The position numbers and the translations under genes were made by a program. Below the pieces are notes generated by a model. The model saw only the letters and a program-made list of their open reading frames with translations, ran no database searches and was not told the DNA's origin. From positions 62,001 through 126,000 of the forward strand of contig NZ_JABAIL010000012.1 of the NCBI RefSeq assembly GCF_012641475.1: a stretch of DNA of 64,000 nt. Reading direction: 5' to 3'. This DNA comes from Flammeovirga agarivorans. GTDB taxonomy: Bacteria > Bacteroidota > Bacteroidia > Cytophagales > Flammeovirgaceae. Every line of letters starts with the position of its first letter. Within the stretch, counting starts at the first letter, position 1. Below, piece by piece: positions 59,598-64,000 of the stretch.

Positions 59598-60380
59598 CTA
59601 CTTTGTCAGTTTTGCTAATAACTTTTTAGCTACTAACTCTGATGACGCTGGATTTTGACCTGTAATTAATAAGCCATCTTCTACTGCATAAGCAGCCCAA
59701 TTATCTCCTCTAGAGTAGATACCTCCATTTTCTTTCAACATATCTTCAACTAAGAAAGGAACAACTTCAGTTAAATTAATTGCTGCTTCTTCCTCATCTG
59801 AAAAACCTGTTACTTTTTTTCCTTTTACTAGAGGTGAACCATCTTTTGCCTTTGTTTCTTTGAATACTGCTGGAGCATGACAAACGGCAGAGACAGGTTT
59901 ACCTGCGTTATAAAAAGACTCAATTAAAGCAATGGACGTTTTATCAGTTGATAAATCCCATAAGGGTCCATGACCACCAGGATAGAAAATAGCATCATAA
60001 TCATCTGCTTTTACGGCAGATAATTTTAGTGTATTCGCCATCTGCTTCTGTGCTTCTTGATCCGCTTTAAAACGTTTTGTCGATGGTGTTTGTGCATTGT
60101 CTGCATCACTTCTTGGATCGAAAGGCGGTTGCCCTCCTTTTGGTGATGCTAATGTAATTTCAACTCCTTGATCTTTTAGGAAGTAATATGGAGTGGCAAA
60201 TTCTTCTATCCAGAAACCTGTTTTCTCACCAGTATTTCCCATTTGGTCATGACTAGTAAGTACAAATAAAACTTTTTTTGGTTGTGCTTCTGTATTTGAT
60301 TGAGAGGTCTTTTCTGAACCACAAGATTGGAACATTAATAAAGAGATAAGACCGATTAATAAATGCTTTAAATTGATCAT
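59598..60380 (-). CDS. DJ-1/PfpI-family lipoprotein
   Basis: About 260 residues from the ATG at 60380, where a lipoprotein signal begins (MINLKHLLIGLISLLMFQSC, Cys 20); the frame opens 15 codons earlier. The domain is a type-1 glutamine-amidotransferase-like fold (Hsp31/DJ-1): VLFVLTSHDQMG, YDAIFYPGGHGPLWDLS and the nucleophile elbow VSAVCHAPAVF with its Cys, plus the acid. Such enzymes act as glyoxalase III or deglycase. An envelope-anchored form is less usual. It follows a Crp/Fnr gene by 73 bases, which may control it. Confidence 0.87.
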   Translation of the reverse strand: MINLKHLLIGLISLLMFQSCGSEKTSQSNTEAQPKKVLFVLTSHDQMGNTGEKTGFWIEEFATPYYFLKDQGVEITLASPKGGQPPFDPRSDADNAQTPSTKRFKADQEAQKQMANTLKLSAVKADDYDAIFYPGGHGPLWDLSTDKTSIALIESFYNAGKPVSAVCHAPAVFKETKAKDGSPLVKGKKVTGFSDEEEAAINLTEVVPFLVEDMLKENGGIYSRGDNWAAYAVEDGLLITGQNPASSELVAKKLLAKLTK

Positions 60381-60453
60381 TTGAATTTTATTTTTAACAA
60401 TGCAAAACTCAAAAAATAAATTCACTTATAAAATTGATCTATGATAAGAAAAG

Positions 60454-61029
60454 TTATTGCTTCGCTAGTTCTCTTCTTATTCTACTTAAGCTTTCTGTAG
60501 TGATTCCAAGGTAAGATGCGATATGATAATTCTTAATATGCTTCTCGATTTGCTTATGCGATGTTAGGAAATCCAGATATTTCTCTTTCGCTGTTTTTGA
60601 AAGGTTATTAATAATACGCAGTTGAAAAGCTCCAAAGCTATGTTCTAGCTTATCTCTAAAAAAACTCTCGACTTTGGGAATCTTTTCAAAAACCTCTTTT
60701 TGAGTTATTCTTGATAATTCTAAAACCGTTGTATCCTGAATACATTCTATTGTAAGTATAGCTGTTGATGCATCAAAATAAGCAGTATAATCACTTATCC
60801 ACCAATCATGGATTGCAAACTGCAAAGTATGTTCTCTCTCATGAGTATCAATAAAAAAAGAGCGGAGACAGCCTTCTATCACATAATATTGGGTGAGAAC
60901 TTCATCTTTTTCCTTTAAGAGGATATCTCCTTTTTTAAAATGCTGAAGTGCTATTCTATCCTTTATAAACTGCCATTCCTCTTCAGTTAAATCAACTCCG
61001 TTAAAAGCTGCTTTTATCAAATCTTCCAT
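60454..61029 (-). CDS. Crp/Fnr-family regulator
   Basis: A 191-residue protein with a cyclic-nucleotide-binding-type beta-roll (about 20-125; FKKGDILLKEKDEVLTQYYVI, GCLRSFFIDTHEREHTL) and a degenerate C-terminal helix-turn-helix (HIASYLGITTESLSRIRREL). This short form is common in Bacteroidota and often lies next to the gene it controls. The conserved cAMP-binding arginine is not obvious, so the ligand may differ. The DJ-1-like lipoprotein gene follows on the same strand. Confidence 0.9.
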   Translation of the reverse strand: MEDLIKAAFNGVDLTEEEWQFIKDRIALQHFKKGDILLKEKDEVLTQYYVIEGCLRSFFIDTHEREHTLQFAIHDWWISDYTAYFDASTAILTIECIQDTTVLELSRITQKEVFEKIPKVESFFRDKLEHSFGAFQLRIINNLSKTAKEKYLDFLTSHKQIEKHIKNYHIASYLGITTESLSRIRRELAKQ

Positions 61030-61122
61030 TCAAAATTTCAATCGGTCCGAAAAAATAAGATACAAAAAAAGACTACCCTATTAAAGAGTAGCCTTGATAT
61101 ATTTTGAATGATAATCAGTAAT

Positions 61123-62319
61123 CTATTTTAATAATACTTTACCATCTTCTGTAACACCTGATGAACAACCAATTACTTCAGTTACTTGTTCAATAACTGT
61201 TTCAATTGATTTGTTATTAAATGTTCCTGTGAATTTTCTTGCCTCTAAGTTTTGGTTTTCGATAACTATATCAACACCATATGCTTTTGACAATACTTCT
61301 GTCACTTCTTTTAAAGTATTTCCTTGGAAAACTAAATTGGACTGTCTTAAAGACAATGCATCATGGCTATCGTAAGTAAGTTTGTTAACTCCTTCTGTAG
61401 ACAGAATACCTTTTTCGTCTTTAACTAAAACAACATAGTCGCCCGAGTTTTTATCTTCAAATCTTACTTTACCAGTCACTACCTCTACTTCATTTTCTTT
61501 CAAATGAAAAGATGTTCCCAATACAGTCGTTTTTGCTTTATCAGTGATAATACTAAACGGCTTTTGTGGATTTCGATGAACATCAAAAAACGCATCCCCC
61601 TTTAGAGTCACTTGTCTTGAATCACTAGCAAATTCTTCTGGGTAGGTAATTGAACTGTTTTTATTCAACCATACCTCAGTACCATCAGGTAATTCAACCA
61701 ATGCTACATCACTTCCTGATTCAAATGTTTTCAGATCAGCCTCTCCAGTTAAAGAGAAGTACAACGTAAAACCAACCGTTAGTAATACAGCCACAGAAGC
61801 AGCCATTCTTACTTGGAAGTTCCACATCGATTTCTTGCCCTGAGATACAGCTGTATTCTTTTCTACTTTGAAAGTGGTGTTTTGAGGCTTTTCTTCTTTC
61901 TCATCAACACTCATACGAAGCAGCATTTTTGCCATAGCAGCATCCATCTCTTCTCCAGAAACTTCTTTTCTTTGTTTATGACCCAAAGAAGAAGATGCTT
62001 TCCAGATGTCAAGAACATCCTGATCTACATTAGAATTATTTTCTTCTAATGAAGCAGCCATTTCAGATTCTTCAGATTCGATTTCTAAAATCTTTTGCCA
62101 GATCTGATCTACTTTTTCATCCAAAGCTTCAACATTCGTCCTCGAACGTCGGCCTTGTTCCATGGAGCCTGCTGTATTCCAGATCTCCGTCACTTCTGAT
62201 AAAACACTTTTGAAAGTAGCATCCTGAGCAGCAACCTCTTTGGCTTTTACAACCGCTTGGTCATCACCGCCCAAACACTCAGCAATCAGTGTCCAATCAA
62301 TGTTAATTTCCTTATCCAT
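61123..62319 (-). CDS. FecR-family anti-sigma factor
   Basis: About 398 residues from the ATG at 62319 (MDKEINIDWTLIAECLGG); 34 more codons are open upstream but show no family pattern. The N-terminal cytoplasmic part (about 1-180) is longer than usual and has two similar segments (EIWNTAGSM and DIWKASSSL), then a membrane helix (about 190-210), a FecR beta domain (about 215-325; FESGSDVALVELPDGTEVWLNKNSSI) and a DUF4974-like end. It should hold the ECF sigma factor encoded 154 bases upstream. No TonB receptor follows, so the usual signalling partner is missing here. Confidence 0.9.
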   Translation of the reverse strand: MDKEINIDWTLIAECLGGDDQAVVKAKEVAAQDATFKSVLSEVTEIWNTAGSMEQGRRSRTNVEALDEKVDQIWQKILEIESEESEMAASLEENNSNVDQDVLDIWKASSSLGHKQRKEVSGEEMDAAMAKMLLRMSVDEKEEKPQNTTFKVEKNTAVSQGKKSMWNFQVRMAASVAVLLTVGFTLYFSLTGEADLKTFESGSDVALVELPDGTEVWLNKNSSITYPEEFASDSRQVTLKGDAFFDVHRNPQKPFSIITDKAKTTVLGTSFHLKENEVEVVTGKVRFEDKNSGDYVVLVKDEKGILSTEGVNKLTYDSHDALSLRQSNLVFQGNTLKEVTEVLSKAYGVDIVIENQNLEARKFTGTFNNKSIETVIEQVTEVIGCSSGVTEDGKVLLK

Positions 62320-62473
62320 AAAAATTCGGATAAATTTATAATTACTCGTTAATCTTTTTTCTAGTATTTCGTGAAAGTTCTTACCTTTTCGATCCACAGT
62401 AGAAACGTAAAGCTTAGGCATAGTTACGCTTCAATCTATTGACAACTAGGTAAATGTTGTGGACAAAAAAAAT

Positions 62474-63103
62474 CTAAAAAAATTTCCCCTCAAGAAGATT
62501 TTCTATAATTAATCCAATTATTGCCCATCCACCGAACGACATTAAACTTGGGTCTGCATGCCCTTTTAACTTTTCTCTTAGTTGTTTTAAAGCTAACCCG
62601 ATTTGATAATGCACTGTTCTTACAGGGATATCCAATGCTTCTGCAATCTCCTTATAAGTTAGATCTTCAAAACGGCTCATTTTAAAAATCTCTCTCATTT
62701 TTTCCGGTAGTTCCTCGATAGCAGAAGTTAATCTTTTCTCTAATTCAGAAAAATGATAAGCATCTTCTGTTTCGTTTTTCGAAACTTCCATTCTTTCGGC
62801 TACCCCTCTTTGGTATTCCCTTTCAAAGTTTCTTCTTTTTATAAAATTGAGCGTATGGTTTCTTGCCGCTCTATATAAATACGCTTTTAAAGATAAATTA
62901 ATATTTAGGTTTTCTCTCTTCGTCCAAAAGTTCACAAAGATGTCTTGCACTAATTCCTCAGCAGTTTCCCAATCGTGGACCATGCTGTTAATAAAATTAA
63001 GAATCGCTTGATAATATTCCTTTGTGATATATTCCCAAGCCAATCGATCTCCTCCTTTTACTAAGTCGATCAATTCGCCTTCTTCTATATTTTCAAAACT
63101 CAT
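62474..63103 (-). CDS. ECF RNA polymerase sigma factor
   Basis: A 209-residue ECF sigma factor (FecI-like group of Bacteroidota). Region 2 (about 20-90): YQAILNFINSMVHDWETAEELVQD, IFVNFWTKRENL, YLYRAARNHTLNFIK. Region 4 (about 135-185): LPEKMREIFKMSRFEDLTYKEIAE, IPVRTVHYQIGLALKQLR. The last 20 residues are hydrophobic (GGWAIIGLIIENLL) and may be a membrane anchor or amphipathic helix. It is 154 bases before the FecR gene and probably forms a signalling pair with it. Confidence 0.94.
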   Translation of the reverse strand: MSFENIEEGELIDLVKGGDRLAWEYITKEYYQAILNFINSMVHDWETAEELVQDIFVNFWTKRENLNINLSLKAYLYRAARNHTLNFIKRRNFEREYQRGVAERMEVSKNETEDAYHFSELEKRLTSAIEELPEKMREIFKMSRFEDLTYKEIAEALDIPVRTVHYQIGLALKQLREKLKGHADPSLMSFGGWAIIGLIIENLLEGKFF

Positions 63104-63301
63104 TTATACTAATATCACTTATACGAAAGTTTTATTTTGTTGCCTAATATACAAAGTTTTAGGAAGTAAGGTATATGATAAATATCCCTATCCTACTTTA
63201 CAGGCTTATATTCGGCTTTTTTTTATGTAATGACGAATTATTTTTCCTATTACGTCATTTTAATTTGACGGTTTTAGAAGATTATAGACAAAATTGCTGA
63301 T

Positions 63302-63967
63302 TTACTTCTTTGTCTTTTTCTTTTTTGCAGGAGCATTGAAAAGGGACTTTCGACCATGTTTCGAGCAAATAGGACAGGTATTAGGGTCATGTCTCTGTGC
63401 CGGACAATACTCTCTACCAAAATAAATGATTTGTAGATGCAAGTCGTTCCAATCTTTTTCTTCAAATAATCGCTTGGCATCTTTTTCTGTTTGGGTAACA
63501 CTTTTTCCTGTAGAAAGTCCCCATCGGTACATCAAACGGTGAATGTGAGTATCAACCGGAAAAGAAGGAACACCAAAAGCCTGTGACATCACTACAGAAG
63601 CGGTTTTATGCCCAACTGCTGGAAGTGACTCAAGGTCTTCAAAATTATCTGGTACCTTACCATCAAACTTCTCTACAATAATCTTTGACATTCCATGAAT
63701 CCCTTTCGACTTCATTGGAGATAATCCACATGGTTTAATGATTTCTTTAATTTCTTCAACCGTTAACTGCATCATATCATAAGGGTTGTCAGCTTTTGCA
63801 AATAATAAGGGTGTAATCTTGTTCACTCTTTCATCTGTACATTGAGCAGATAATGCTACAGCCACTAATAATGTAAAAGGGTCTTTATGATCTAATGGAA
63901 TAGGTGGATTAGGATATAAAGTCTGTAAAGTATTTACGATATCTTGAACCTTCTCTTGCTTTGTCAT
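63302..63967 (-). CDS. nth: Endonuclease III (DNA glycosylase/AP lyase)
   Basis: A 221-residue base-excision repair enzyme for oxidised pyrimidines. The HhH motif is LESLPAVGHKTASVVMSQAFG with the catalytic Lys (in GHKTA) and the Asp in FPVDTHIHRLMYRW. The iron-sulfur region is C-x9-C-x2-C (REYCPAQRHDPNTCPICS) and lacks the fourth cysteine of E. coli Nth (C-x6-C-x2-C-x5-C), as in some other bacterial Nth proteins. A Lys-rich tail (PAKKKKTKK) ends the protein. Housekeeping gene. Confidence 0.94.
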   Translation of the reverse strand: MTKQEKVQDIVNTLQTLYPNPPIPLDHKDPFTLLVAVALSAQCTDERVNKITPLLFAKADNPYDMMQLTVEEIKEIIKPCGLSPMKSKGIHGMSKIIVEKFDGKVPDNFEDLESLPAVGHKTASVVMSQAFGVPSFPVDTHIHRLMYRWGLSTGKSVTQTEKDAKRLFEEKDWNDLHLQIIYFGREYCPAQRHDPNTCPICSKHGRKSLFNAPAKKKKTKK

Positions 63968-64000
63968 TTTATGATTTTGATGTTTGATCTTGCAATTTAT

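Overview
The window is AT-rich chromosomal DNA from a member of the Bacteroidota. The class-level evidence is strong: SusC-like TonB-dependent receptors with carboxypeptidase-regulatory N-termini, a PepSY/DUF4374/receptor iron block, a DUF4249 lipoprotein, LytS/LytTR two-component pairs, an ECF sigma/FecR pair with a DUF4974-like C-terminus, and -7 promoter elements of the TAnnTTTG type. The domain mix suggests Cytophagales, possibly Flammeovirga or a relative, but the genus is an inference. No rRNA, tRNA, CRISPR array, insertion sequence or prophage was seen.

Region 1 (1-20108) is the most unusual part. A leftward run of five paralogous membrane serine/threonine kinases (the last cut by the left edge) is interleaved with a small lipoprotein and a secreted TonB-C protein. 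Divergent from it is a rightward operon: secreted caspase-like protease, acidic protein with a conserved ELGAGGVF motif, secreted two-domain protein with a cysteine-less thioredoxin fold, and a small secreted protein. Converging on that operon across a perfect 19-bp hairpin is a leftward operon: FHA protein, second ELGAGGVF protein, zinc-ribbon FHA protein, PP2C phosphatase, and a protein made of sixteen 13-residue Asp repeats. A second secreted caspase-like protein closes the region. Together they look like a phospho-signalling island (kinase, phosphatase, phosphothreonine readers) wired to exported caspase-fold proteases.

Region 2 (20283-29307) holds a cupin, a DUF5996 protein, and an iron/siderophore uptake block (beta-barrel protein, PepSY membrane protein, DUF4374 lipoprotein, TonB-dependent receptor) facing a LytS/LytTR pair. 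Region 3 (29362-35761) is a probable zinc-starvation regulon: Fur/Zur-type repressor, MerC-like protein, TonB-dependent receptor, His/Glu-rich lipoprotein, HisI, FolE and two small proteins. A palindrome (consensus about TGCRAYRCYRTYGCA) lies in front of merC, in the zur/receptor gap, in front of 34794, and also far away in front of an acyltransferase-like gene at 52718. Region 4 (35905-38268) is cobT-cobS-cobC for the last steps of cobalamin assembly.

Region 5 (38334-52718) has a TetR repressor and GNAT gene sharing an operator, an alpha/beta hydrolase, a second LytS/LytTR pair followed by a TonB-dependent receptor and DUF4249 lipoprotein, an exported amidase, a metallo-beta-lactamase-fold lipoprotein, an AraC regulator, and a MarR/nitroreductase pair sharing a TTTACATGTAAA operator. 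Region 6 (53079-57998) holds a MerC-like protein, an SMP-30-like beta-propeller, a two-domain VOC protein, an AraC regulator and a DUF2391-like membrane protein; a near-repeat promoter element occurs three times here and marks a small AraC regulon. Region 7 (58050-63967) holds housekeeping and stress genes: mnmE, a DJ-1/PfpI lipoprotein, a Crp/Fnr regulator, FecR and ECF sigma, and nth.
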